This document shows positions 36,850-61,907 of a stretch of 64,000 nucleotides of DNA, in pieces. Below the pieces are notes generated by a model that had not been told where the DNA came from, did not search any database, and worked only from the letters and a program-made list of their open reading frames with translations. This stretch comes from Pseudisothecium myosuroides. Lineage: Eukaryota; Streptophyta; Bryopsida; Hypnales; Lembophyllaceae. Each line of letters opens with the position of its first letter. The first letter of the stretch is position 1. The stretch lies in assembly GCA_951799445.1 (NCBI GenBank), contig OX637293.1:13020001-13084000 (forward strand), in the 5' to 3' direction. A program made the translations under genes and the position numbers.

Positions 36850-38050
36850 TTGAAGGTTTTTGAAGCAACCAATGAGGTCCTAATCTTTGAAGTTTATACA
36901 TTGAGAAATATAAGCTCCACTTTTGGCTATTGGTCAACATACACTTCCAAAGTCTAGAGTTTACAATTGCTAAGAGTTACTTCAATCTACAAACTTATGA
37001 CCTTCAAAAGACGAGCCTATTAGCACTTTTCAAACTTCATTTAATTGCAAGTACCTATGAATGCAATTTTTTGTATTTATTTCCCAAAGATGTGATTACA
37101 TGTCTTCTATCAATTGTAAAATTTTTGCATATTTTAAAATTTGAAATTTTGAAAGAAAAGTGAAACAATTCATATCAAATGCAATTGATGTTAAAAAAAC
37201 CCTGAAAATTTCTTCTTAGGTTTATAATATAGTGTAGAACATCATGGTGCAGAATTTTCATACCAAATTATTCAACGATTAGGAAATCATCATTCTATGG
37301 TTATAGACTTCAAGTTCAAAGTGCTATAAAATTCTAATGATGATCTTTAGATTGGTTTAACCAATTTTTGAAGAGATCATTAGAAGTTTTGTATTGAAAA
37401 TTATAAGGGGCATTTTGTGACTATAGGGTTTGTTTGAAGTCACAACTAAAAAAATGGTGGAATAAAGCCATGATGAAAACAACAAGATTTTGAAATTACA
37501 CAACTAAAATTGAAGCCTACAAAGAAATTGTGTTTCCAATTGAGGGAGTTGAAAATTTCTTTAATGGAACCAATGGGAACCCTTGATGTCCAATTAATTT
37601 CTTAAAATAAAGACCGAAAGAATTTGAAATTAAAAAAAAAGATATGAAAGTTGAAAGGGTCCACTTTGCAAACATGGGATTAGATCTATAGAGAATCCAA
37701 TGTATTTTCAATTGAGAAAGTTAAATTTTTATTGTGGAAACTAATGGAAACCTCTTGGATTTAATTAATCTTTGAAACAAGGCCATAAAATTTGTATTAA
37801 AAAAATTATGAGAATTGAAAGGATCTACTTTACAACAATAGGATTCAAATCTTTAGTATTTTTTGTATTGACAAATATAGAGCTCAACGCTGGATGTTGG
37901 TCAACATATACCTTCAAAATCCAACATAATGGATTCCATATCAATTGAAGTCTATAGAATTTTAACCTTAAAAAAATGAGCCTATATTTATTTTTATCAA
38001 ACTTCATTTTGCAAGTACCTATATATGAATGTGATTTTTGTGTTTATTAA
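36850..38050. repeat. Nested direct and tandem repeats
   Basis: An outer direct repeat of about 240 bp (36850-37085 and 37810-38050) shares TTGGTCAACATA.ACCTTC-like and GCAAGTACCTAT words. Between them a unit of about 165 bp is tandemly repeated (about 37528-37690 and 37690-37850; shared TTTCAATTGAG and AAGG.TC.ACTTT.CAA), with a partial third copy upstream. It looks like an old, decayed satellite-type array. Confidence 0.6.
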
Positions 38051-38389
38051 AATTAAAAAATCAACATTCTATGGTTGCAAATTCATTTTTTCAAATTGTT
38101 GGTCAATAGTTCAATTTTTTTTGAATATTTGAAGTAGAATAACAAATGAATAGCTAGAGAAAATCAAGGAAAAAAATTCCAATAGAAATCTAGTGCTTTG
38201 GAGGCTTTAATACCCATGTGAAAATTTCCATCGCCAAGGGTTCCCAAATCCCAAATGGGGCCTTGAACCCTTCAGTTGGTTGGCTGCCAGTGGTAGATGG
38301 AGAATAGTAGAGCCTTAGTTTTATTAGTTAACCCTTTAAAGACCATAGGATAGTCCACATTTCCAAAATTGTTAAATGTATTTTAAAAT

Positions 38390-38580
38390 TAATTAAAATA
38401 ATAATTTAATGATGATTTTCAAACAATAGTTGTAAAATATGATCCATAGATTACATAAATTTCTTCAGTCATATGGTTAGATCAACTAGTTCACAAACCA
38501 ATATTTTTCAATAAAATTTGAAGTCAAAAATTGAAAATTTCTTCTAAAATTGATTCTAGATTGAATTTTTGTGATTTTCT
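38390..38580. repeat. Dispersed repeat, copy 2
   Basis: This is the diverged copy of 24870-25110 (AATTTAATGATGATTTTCAA, then TTTGAAGTCAAAAATTGAAA). Non-coding. Confidence 0.5.
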
Positions 38581-39559
38581 CAAGAATTTTTTTTCATTAA
38601 GTTTAATGCGTTAAGTTCTAATCATAGTAATTTTTGAAGATTTTTATTATATTTTTTTTATTCAAGTTGCTTATGAAAGATCATTTTTTGAACTAAAACT
38701 CTAAAAGATTACCTTTTGAAGTCAAACCTATAGAAGTACAATATCCTTCAAATTATAGAATATTTGCAAAACAAAGTCTTCAAAATTTGTATTGTACAAA
38801 TGTTAAAGAATCAATATATACAAAAATCTTCTAAAAATTTGATGAATGAAAAAATACATTTTGTATGCTTTGTATGTATTTGTGTTCATCCGTTATTCAT
38901 TATTTGAATACTCAGTCCTTAACCTTGAAACAACATGATGGCCAATGGATGATTGAGAATCCTTCTTTGTAAATAGAAGTGCAAATGTTCATAATTGGAA
39001 TTTTATATAAGAAGGGGAGGTCTTGCGTAGTAGTTTGACCTTGAATGAGTACTTTTAGTTTTTTTTAAGCAAATGATGCATATGGTATCCAAAAAAATAA
39101 TTTCCATGGTGACCAATTTGACATTCCAGTATTAAGGGGTAAGCTTGTAAAGACATTGAGGCCCTAAAATGTCTAATGGATGACTTTCCAAAATTGAAAA
39201 ATACATCTATTGGTCCAAAAATGGTATCATCAATTTTGACAAAATTTTTGGTGATAGGTCTCATCTTTTCAAGGTTAAAATTAACCTCAATAGGTCTCTA
39301 AACATAACATTGTTTATAGCCAATGGGACAAGGGTCCCTTTGCATCTTTGAAAAGGGGACCCTTACAATGAAAAAATTGTCTTACATGGCTTCTTCACTG
39401 AGCCAAATCTTTGGATGAACTGATAAATTACTCTATAGGGATTGTTACACCTTCTCCAAGAATGAAACTTCTATAAAAAATTGAGAAAGTATGGCATGAA
39501 AAGAAAAGCGAATACAAGCCCTTCTCCATGAAGAAATTGTAACTCTCCTTTTCATTGTG
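38581..39559. other. AT-rich intergenic DNA
   Basis: No gene recognised on either strand. A solo TTAACCCTTTAAAGACC word upstream at 38326 resembles a TTAA-family end without a partner. Confidence 0.4.
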
Positions 39560-39740
39560 TGAAGAATGCCAGAATAGACAACTTCTCAATCTTCACGATT
39601 TCTCAATCTTCACGCCCATTTTTCGCCTCCATAGGAAAAGAAAAAACAATTCTCAATCTTTAAAGAATGGACCCTCCCCAATTCATGGACAAAGTGCCTT
39701 GTCCTCATTCTCTGAAGATTGAGAATGGGGAGAAGAAAAA
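39560..39740. repeat. Short hairpin region
   Basis: TCTCAATCTTCACG occurs twice (near 39573 and 39600) and in inverse orientation as GAAGATTGAGAATGGG near 39714. The arms could pair across about 100 bp. Origin unclear. Confidence 0.5.
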
Positions 39741-40001
39741 AAAACAATCCAAAATGTTGACCTTCAACCCCTAAGCGCCTGAGCGCCTCAAATATCGCCT
39801 CCCAAAATTAAAAGATTGCGACCTTTGACTATTATAATCTTTTCAATGGTACGGTCAAATCATTTGTCGATTTTCCCTCACCTATGGGCTTGTCTCCACT
39901 ACCAATTGGTACGGTCAATATCTATGAATCTCATTTTGGGTGACATTTTGATTGGAATGAATTAAGAAGGTTTCGGATTTTTGTAAATACGCGTTGGGCA
40001 C

Positions 40002-40436
40002 TTAGAGCATGCCCACCCCCACTCACCACACCTAGCCGGAGCAGGTTTGGTAGGGGCTGGGGGCCAAAACAGTCTCCACTGTGGCCACTGGGCGTGCTTT
40101 TCCAAATACCAGGCTCACCACATTTTGGATGGGGTACTATAGTTTGAAGTGGACGGGGAATTCCTTTGGAGCCTGGAGTTGACTGACGTTAGAGCACTTT
40201 GCATTCAATTTGCTCATCTTTGTGCTCAAAAACACTTTACTTGTCCCTGCACTATGCACTTTGCTTGTCACTGTGTTGTTAGAGGCTGATTGGAATTCAA
40301 TGCTGGTGGAAGCACTCTGAGTCCAGACTAGCCCACGGTGCGAGGGGTAGTAGTCACCGGGCTCTGTTAAAATCAAGGGATTGCCAGATTGTCTTCACCG
40401 TGGGAATTTGGGCGTCCCACGGTGGCCATGCTCTCA
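40002..40436. mobile_element. Possible second PIF/Harbinger-like MITE
   Basis: The element spans 40005-40433 (429 bp). Ends GAGCATGCCCACC and, read in reverse, GAGCATGGCCACC. Flanks TTA and TCA, a possible 3-bp duplication with one change. The end resembles that of the 35493-35859 element. GC-richer than the surrounding DNA. Confidence 0.5.
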
Positions 40437-40465
40437 AGGGTTAAAGAATGGCTCACTGTGGACTG

Positions 40466-40652
40466 TGTGGAAATCATCCCTTGGGATACTCCGGACATCC
40501 TTGACTTCAAAAAATGGAAAAGCACTCACTGGAAGTCAAACTACACTATAAAAGCCCTCCCCTTTTCACAACGAATTCCGAGGATGATGATAGTTGCAGT
40601 TCTACAGTAGTACTATCCTACTACAGAGCAGGATTCTCTGCCATTCATCCGT
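40466..40652. repeat. Dispersed repeat related to the LRRC45-intron MITE
   Basis: Blocks GTGGAAATCATCCCTT, AAAAGCACT followed by GGAAGTCAAA, CCTCCCCTTT, ATAGTTGCA and AGGATTCTCTG match 12766-12918 in order. This copy also holds CTATAAAAGCCC, which resembles a TATA box. Its ends are not clean. Confidence 0.55.
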
Positions 40653-42465
40653 CCGCGGCGGGTCAGTAAACTCCAAAAAAAACTCCTTCACGTTGCGAAG
40701 AAAATCAAAAGACGTGCATGCATGAAGCCGCCCATCCCGCCTTCCTTTCTTCGCCTCCACGCCTCGCCTGGCCTGGAGCCCCCCACGCTCGCCCGCCGCC
40801 TCAAAGCGGTGGCAAAAGCCAACAAGCTCTCTCCGCCCTTTCGCCCCCGTCGCTGCCCTTGCGGACCAAGCCAAGCCCAGCCAAGCCCAGTCATCAATTC
40901 AGCATTTCTCGCTCATCCCTCTCATCCATAAGCTTAACTGTTCTGCAATCAGTCCCTTTCTGCCATTCCTTGACCGAGAATCTTTGGACCTTTACCCGAA
41001 ACAACTGCAACCACATGCACTCTCGAAAGGAATTTCAGAATGGCTAGCTTCAAGTTACGAAATTTATAGGACATCCATCCTCAGTTAATTCATCGCCGAA
41101 TTGATTCATTCCGAACTTCAACCACTCACTGGAAGAATTGGATTGAAGTTCCATCCACTGCACTGCAATCCCACCTCCGCACGTGCAACTGAATTCACCA
41201 GGCTCGATCTCAACTGTCGGAATCATGGACCCACATTGATACTGTATCACAGTCCGCGGAGTTTTTTTGCTCAACCGGCTAAAATCCTACAATTTCTCAG
41301 ACCAACCGGTTGTTTGAAGCATTCTCTCGGCTAAGCCTTTAAAAAAAAGAGAATATTCTTTGATTTTCTTCTTAAATGATCGGGTTTTTTCCGAAGATTC
41401 TGAAATCAATTAGGCAATTCCTAATTTCAACCGGCTAACTTGTAACTAAATGCCGGTACTCCCCGTACATTGTACTGTATATGTTCACAAAGCGCCCCGC
41501 ATTTCAGTGCAGCTCCAGATGCTCACCTTCATCTCCACGTTCTCGACGGTGCCCATCTGACGGCGGATTCGGCTTGCCTGCTTGTCTGTTTGTTTGTTTG
41601 TCTTCAAGGGAAAAACAGAACAGAGCCAAGGCTCACTGGTAAGGTTTCGAATTCGGTGCTCAGGAATTCGAACGGAACGGAACAGACAGCACCCGAAGTG
41701 GAGCTTTCTCACAGTACCGAATCTTGGCTTGAAGGTGGGGCGAAATTAGGAAAAGCAGGAATTCATCCGAAATGCAAGGCGGAATTAATTAATTAAGGAA
41801 GGACCACATTCGATTCGGAGTCAGTGGGCTGTCGTCGTCGTTGTTGCATGAGAGCTCGCTCATTTCAGTCGAGGAGACTTACGAATTGAAATGGGGAGCT
41901 TGTTTTCTTTGGGTTGAATTAGCCCTGTGATCTTGTGAGGGTTCTTGTTGGTAAAAAATTAGAGGAGTGACCCGTTTCTTGAATTCTGGTGGGAAATGAT
42001 GTGTCCGGGAGTTTTCTGGAATTGAAAGGGAGTGGGTGTTGAGAATTGTGATTGTCATGCAATTGCTTCGGAGTGTGTGCGCTTGTGGTTTCAATTGCGT
42101 GATGCGAGCTGCGAGGATGAATTAGTTCTCGTGAGTTTGGTATGTTTCGATTTTCCAATTCTTTTGAGGTGATTTGAGATTGAGATTTCTGTAACGTTTT
42201 CGGTTCTGGGGTTGGTATGTAAAGGCTGGAGAGGAATTTACCGGAGGTGACAATACCGATGCTCCAAATTAAAGAGATTTAGTTTCGGAGGCTACTTTCT
42301 TGGTTTATTATTATTTTCTTGCAGGTTGTGGAGATACCGAGACTCAATAATGATGTGAGCTCTTCCCGTTTTGACGAATTCGTGCCTGTGGCAGAGGATG
42401 GTTTCGAATGCGGGAGAATGAATTGAAGGTGGTGCTAGCTGAGAGAGGAAGATTGTAACGCCACC
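40653..42465 (+). promoter_or_regulatory. Presumed upstream and leader region of the ABCC gene
   Basis: GC content rises from 40690 to 40900 and stays above the background to 42465. A good acceptor (TTTTCTTGCAG) ends at about 42324, so a 5'UTR intron is likely. The in-frame TAG at 42436 closes the frame above the start codon. No TATA box could be assigned with confidence. ORFs in both strands of the GC-rich part were not recognised. Confidence 0.4.
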
Positions 42466-55599
<13,134 letters not shown>

Positions 55600-56676
55600 A
55601 TTGAAATCTAGTTTCTGGCATTTGAACAGAAAAAACAACAAGTTTTGAACCTTAGAATCTCTTTCTCTATGAAACATTTGGTACTGAAGAGAGCTCACAT
55701 CAAGACGACATCAGAACATTTGATAGGTTAGTAGTAGTACCTAAAATGGTACGAAGCGTTGCATCGACACAAAAATGGGGTACGGCATTCTAATACCCCT
55801 CATTTTTTAAACAATAAAGCATGTTCAACGTACTAACATTGAGTGAAAATAATCTCATTTCGGACAAGCAGCATGAGCTGAATCATCTGAAACTTTGTTT
55901 CTCCTTTCAAGTTACGTCTGCTAGTGCTGCTATGTTGAGAGTGTAGAAAAGATGTACAGTACGAAGCGTAGTGTAAGCTGGAATTGTAATGTATCATTTG
56001 TATTCAGACCATCTCCATCGTGAATTAGTTAAAATGAAGTGAAATTTCTTAGCGTTTTATACCTGTTATCAGAACTAAATATGCTACCTTTTTTCTTTTT
56101 CTTTTCTGGATTGCATATTCTTAATGAACGCAAGTTTGATTTTGCGCATGTGAATGAGTTCATTGTTCCTGGACTGCAAGAATCACGTGCTGTACTCTGC
56201 TCTAGACATCTAGTAAATTGATAGACTGAATACGATCACAAAGTGCTTTGAAAACAAAAACAGTGAAGAGTCAGGAATGTCACTGTAAATTGGAACCAAA
56301 TAATCTAAGTTGGCAACTCTCTCCAGTGGGTCATCATGAATGTAGCTTTTCAGAAGGCTGAAAACAACGGAAGCTAAAATCTTTTGAAATGAACTCAATA
56401 TCAAACAGTAATTTCTTGATTCAAAAATGCACATGGGGTAGAAATATTGCGGTCTCAGATACAATTGCCCATGAACTCTACATGTGTTTGTATGATGGAG
56501 CAGCGACACTGCAAACCAAGGCAACACTCAAGACCACTGAGGCACAAGGGCTAGTTCCAACCAGCAAGCATCCCTCATGAATTCTTCATCTTTCATTCCA
56601 GTATACGGTCGAAGACAAGTAAGATTGAATCATTTTCCTTTAAAAAACATGGATGCAATCGGACTTTCACAAAAGT
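55600..56676. other. Convergent 3' flanks of ABCC and MAPK15
   Basis: No ORF of note and no repeat were recognised. It should contain both 3'UTRs and polyadenylation sites. The distance between the two stop codons is about 1.1 kb. Confidence 0.6.
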
Positions 56677-59600
56677 TCAACAGCTCGTACTCGCACTGCC
56701 ACTTGAACGCGGTTTAGGTCGACGTTGAGCGCGAGACAATTCACGACCAAGTCTCTCTTGCTCTCTTTGTTTCTTACGAAGTTCTTTTTTTCGGTGAACA
56801 ATCTCTGCATACAGTCTTTCACGATATTCACTTATGGTAAACCTGGATCAGTCCAGCATCTTGGTTAGCACTGTTTGCCAAAAGCAAATGAGATTATCAA
56901 GAAAACAACAAATACAATAAATTTTTATGAGCAACAATAATTGATTTCACCCAGATGGTCATGCCAGGCTCACTTTGTATTATCATCAATGGGTATGCGC
57001 ACTATTCGATTGCAGCTAGGCTCATCTACGGGGTTATGAAATTGTGCAAGGTACGGATGCCGCAGAGCTTCCTGGAATAATCACCACTCAAATTCTCGAA
57101 AGTCATTTATTTTTCAGTTGTTACTTTTTCCGATATAATTAAAAAATAGAGGGGAGTAGAGTTCCATAGCCACAACCTCTGGTGTCAAACGTTTGTATGG
57201 ATTAAAATGCAGAAGTTTCCTTAACAGGTCCCCTGCTTCAGACGAGGCTTTCGGAAACACCTGGAGAAATGGCCTGGAATACGTTCAAACTCTTAATAAT
57301 TGCCTTCCGCCCAATGAAGACTACATTTATGATGTCATGAACTGTGAGCAATAGTTCTGAAAATCGGGTATTAGGAGATTTCAACAAATTCCAAAATGTC
57401 ATACTTGCTATTGATGGGCATATTTTCCAACATGGTTGCTGCAAATGGAGACTGGAGGACGCCGATATCTTCCTGTCATCATTGTTTACACTAAGAGCTA
57501 AGTGCCAAAATTTAGATCAACTATAGCAATGAAATTAAGCTGCCATTGATGGTCTTCGTTTTCATGTCTCTCGCAAGGCGAATTAGACGCAGGCAATGAC
57601 CAACATTGCATAGCAACGAGGAACTAATTTCGTTCCACAAAACTAGTATAGCCATTCATAAGGCCAGCTGTAAAAGGAGCAGTTACCGGAGCAGGTCTTC
57701 CAATGACTTCAAGTATCTTCTCAATCTGATTCATTGTTGATGTTCCTGTCAATTAAAACATTCATCATTTTACTTGGCAAGGAGATCGAGGACTGCTCCA
57801 AATCATGCCCATACATACCCGTACCCCCGGATTCGTTTGTTGCTAGGCTTTCCCAATTAATCCCATTGGTTAGCAACGCAGGACATGACTGTTAACATGG
57901 AATCCTGCATGCTGAGTACAAAACCTGTTGCAATGGACTACCCTGCGTTTCCATAAAGTTTTCACCATGGAGATCCCAGAATCCCGATGTGTAGATGCTT
58001 TTCCTAGTCTCAGACTTACAAGAAAGAGTATTTTACCGGGAAAAATGGGTTTGCCATTCAGAAGTTCTCCAAGTATACAGCCACTGGACCACATATCAAC
58101 TCCAAAGGTGTACCTGAAATTGCATAGATCAAATTTGTATCATAAATATTAGTTATTTAGGAAAGTAATTAATATCGAGACCGCTATGACCGATGAAACA
58201 TCAAATTATAATTATTCTGAAGGTATCAAAGCTTCGGCCATTAAGGCAAGCTGACAAAATTTGCGTTCACCTTTCAACAGAAAGTTGCAATTCACTATCA
58301 TAATTCAATACAGAAAAAAATCTGTAGTTGGTTTAGAGCGTACTGAGTGGATCCAAGCAAAATCTCAGGTGCTCTGTACCTGTACCCAATGCAGCAGTTG
58401 AAGTTTGTAAACTAGTATATATTCTATATTCAATACCGGTAATCATCGTCCAAATGAAATTGATCGCGGTATTAAGAAAGTTCAGATTACAGGATAAATG
58501 CAAACGTGTACGCAGTTTATGCCTCGCGTTACAATGAACAAACTTATACATCAATGAATAATAGCCCTCTTACGAGTGTTAAATTTTTCACTCTAGCATG
58601 GTGAGAACAGATGTTTTCAACAAAATACCAACGAGTGGCAACATAGTCTGTCAAAATAGCAGGCGCATTTCCCGCATCTTCCTTCAATTGTGCTACCTAT
58701 TTGCATAAGCAAAATTTCCATCAAATACACCACATTAATTAGTGCAGTTTAAGTGGCACTTCTTCGCAGCACTACTATTTTTCAAGTTTAAATTTCCAAT
58801 CAGCGAACATGTTGAATATTTAAAAAGATTGAGAGAAATAAAAATGGATGGGAAAGACTATTACAGATCGTGCGAGTCCAAAGTCGGCAAGCTTCACTTG
58901 ACACTCGGAGTCGAGTAACAGGTTACTTGGCTGCAAAACACTTGCATACTATTAAATCAAACAGAAGTTGGCAAACTGGCTGCATGAAATTGATTCGTTG
59001 AAAAGAAGGACATCATCTGCTAAAACAAACAAAATCACAGCGAAAATTCAAGATTTGCAATATTAGATTTAACCTTGATGTCTCGATGAAGTAACTCCCC
59101 AGAATGCATGAACTTCAAAGCCTTGAATAGTTGATACATTATAAACTGTCAACGGCATATCTTTATCCGGTTAGTTCAAGTATTTCGCTAGCCAACAAAC
59201 AGCATTTCGACAACGTCTACGAAGGAATCAACAGTTTACGGAAACTGCGCATTTCAAGCTACTACCTGACTTTACCTGCTTATGAATCTCTTCAAGAATA
59301 TTTGCCCTTATCACTGCATGCAGATCCGTTTCTGTACCACCAAGCCACACGGTAATCAAAAAGATATCGCCAAACGATCCGAAGTGAAATCAGGCAGTGA
59401 TTAGGGTATACTACGGAGAAGAGAAAAGGAAAATATCATTTTTAATTGGCTGAAAAGAATAGATTGGATGATTTTACAGAACTTACCCATAAACTCGAAC
59501 ACGAGGTAAAGATCTCTATCATTTTCTGCCTTCAATACATTCAATAATCTGCAAGTACATTACTGTTCCACTGTAATCTGAAAGAATAAAGTTAATAAAA

Positions 59601-60730
59601 GCACATTGGAGTCATGGCTGTCGCCATGAAAGAGCAACTGTGACAACATCATCCCAATGAAAAATGACAAACTTTCTCTGCCAAGTCGCAGTGAAAATGA
59701 AAATCTTACTTAATGATATTTTCATGGTCGTTCATCTCTTGTAGAAACATCACCTCTCGAAAGGTCCTCTGTATTTTTGTAATTTTGTCATCAAGTTCAA
59801 AATTCTTCAAAGAATACTCAATATGCAAAGTACACAAGCTAATAAGACATCAGTAATAATAAGGAAAAGGAGGCATTATCCCGGTACTAAGAAAGCATAT
59901 TGCAATAAGTTAATAATTAGATGGGGTATATTCAATATCATATGAACGAACTCACTTTCATCTCAGTAAAGATATCCAAAGCAGAAGACAATAAACATTA
60001 GGGTTGGAGGAAGTCTGGAATGGTAATAGATCAAGGTTACCTGGGCATCAGTGGCATTTTGAAACGCATCAAAAATCTTTTTGAGAGCCACAACTGCATT
60101 GGTCCTTCTGTCGATGGCTTTCCAAACAATGCCATATGCCTGGGCAGAAAAAGCACTTCAGTGATATCCCCAAAGTTACAAAGCCCTATAATTTTAGTTG
60201 CAAGACATAGAATTCAAACTGAAATCGCTCCTCTGTGCATGGAGGTTGCAATGATATTAAGTTACAATATTGAGAACTAGACTGTGAACCACGAAGAAGT
60301 CTTTCAAATTTTTCCGAGAACACACTCTCAGAAATACACTAGCCACAAAGTTGAGAGTTAGGATGTGATTTTCTTATCAACTAATTCAGAGATCATTCAA
60401 GGTACAGCGGTGTTCGTTAAATCTGACTAGGGTACATCTTCCAGAAGTATACAATGTAAGAAACCTCTACATCATCGGATTATTCTTTGATTACATATGC
60501 AATGTAGCATTATCAAGTTTGGCATCTTTGGTCATGCATATTGCAAATGTAGACTGTTTCTTTAATTCCATAATAAATCTGCTTCCTTCTTTGTAATTCC
60601 TTTGACGTCAATTTCATTGAAACAAATGGTACAACAGGCTGCTGATTAATGGAAGAAGGCTTACCCCTTTCCCAAGTTTCTGTCCGACATGGTATTTTCG
60701 AAGAACATGCTTATCAATGTCTTCAGTCAT
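56677..60730 (-). CDS. MAPK15: ERK7/MAPK15-like protein kinase
   Basis: Fifteen coding exons on -: 60730-60665, 60139-60041, 59768-59710, 59548-59487, 59331-59276, 59145-59074, 58930-58865, 58696-58629, 58379-58344, 58113-58037, 57745-57687, 57472-57405, 57273-57177, 57071-56974, 56842-56677; 382 aa, all phases consistent. It starts [13 protein letters not shown], typical of ERK7/8. Gly-rich loop LGKGAYGIV (19-27), Lys42 in VALKK, Glu60 in RTFRE, HRD at 134-136, DFG at 154-156, activation motif TDY at 176-178, then [15 protein letters not shown]. The C-tail after the kinase core is short, basic and coiled ([14 protein letters not shown]) and ends ASTSC. Animal MAPK15 is longer (about 540 aa) and acts in cilium formation and autophagy (family knowledge). 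A role in sperm flagella is inferred. The 3' ends of this gene and the ABCC gene face each other across about 1.1 kb. Confidence 0.93.
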
Positions 60731-60765
60731 GATTGAATTCTCTCTTTTATAGAAGCGAACGCCGG

Positions 60766-60960
60766 TTACAACTCCTTCACGCCAGTCGTGGCGAGAAACT
60801 GGAGGCTTTCAGGAGCAACCCTAGCGAATGTCTCCGCGATAGAGAAACCATTTTCACTGCCGAAAGGGCGGATTAATTGATTGAAAAAGTGCTGAGCATG
60901 GCTCACCAGCCCTAAATCCGCGAGCATAAAAGCTTGTCTGTTAGCAATTACATCTGACAA
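60766..60960 (-). other. Possible upstream ORF in the MAPK15 leader
   Basis: A 64-codon ATG-started ORF (begins MSDVIANRQAFML, ends TTGVKEL) ends 35 nt before the kinase start codon, on the same strand. If the kinase transcript begins above 60960 this would be a uORF that could repress or tune kinase translation. No family was recognised. It could equally be unspliced promoter DNA, since the transcription start is not visible. Confidence 0.3.
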
Positions 60961-61907
60961 TTAATAATACCGTGAAGCTCTAAAAGTCAAGAGAAGTTCA
61001 ATTGACGGCATGGCTCTCATGAATCATGATGATACCGCGAGATGTTCCTAAACACGAAACAGAAACGGTTGAATTGACAGTAGAGTGGGATGGCCAATTT
61101 CAAAGCAAGGACCACGAAAGTGCACATTTGGAAACCGAATGGAAGCCTGTTTGTACTACCTATCCTGACCTAAAATTCGGATATTGTAGCCGCGTTTTTG
61201 GTGCCTTGAGTAACACCACGATGAATAAAGATAAAGATCTTTCATATGAACCCGACCCTCATTGTAGATTCAACCAGTCTCACTCATAAGCATCGGTCTG
61301 AGCCACAAATTCAGGTCTCAACAATGGATGGTACGGAGTCAGTATGTCTGTACCTGTATTATACTGTACGTAGGTTTTCGATCGCAGAATCGCTCCAAGT
61401 TCAATCACTGGCTCCCCTAGAGCCCGTTCCTGGCGAAGGCTTCATTGCTACGAATCCGCTGGGCAATTAAATTAGCAAACTCTAAGTGTTTGCTGAGACC
61501 AGACGTGCTTCCTAATCGATATATGGAACAGTGCTCATGGGCAGTCATGCTTGACCATTTAAGTCCAACGAAATGTCTATAACATCACAGGGGCAAAAAG
61601 GGAAAGCAAATTCGGTTTCGGAATATCTAGCAATTGCTCAGCAGCAGCAGGTCTCTGAGCCAACCATTACCAGGAAGCTATTTCCTGCAGATGATAAGTT
61701 CAAAAATTATGCACCAATGCCGGGTTCATGCCGAATTCATTTCTTTCAAAGAACACATTTGCAGAAGTCTATTTCTTTTGTCCCAGACATATTGACCACG
61801 TACAACGCTTGATTAAAAGTGCGACTTGTTAAATGTAGAGGGAAAATACGAGTAACCTTCCGTTGTCCTAGCACTTCCAGGGTTGAACCTTCGTATCACA
61901 CGGTTCG
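60961..61907. other. Intergenic region between MAPK15 and IQM
   Basis: Both neighbours are on -, so this holds the IQM 3'UTR and the MAPK15 promoter. Three short + strand ORFs (74-87 codons) are present, none recognised. No repeat was seen. Confidence 0.5.

Noticed and set aside
40602..41047. ORFs of 69-109 codons in the GC-rich island on both strands
   Set aside because: High GC alone removes stops; frames overlap on both strands and none shows family features or splice support.
60744..60751. TATAAAAG on - as a kinase promoter
   Set aside because: It is only about 15 nt above the start codon, too close for a normal TATA box and leader.
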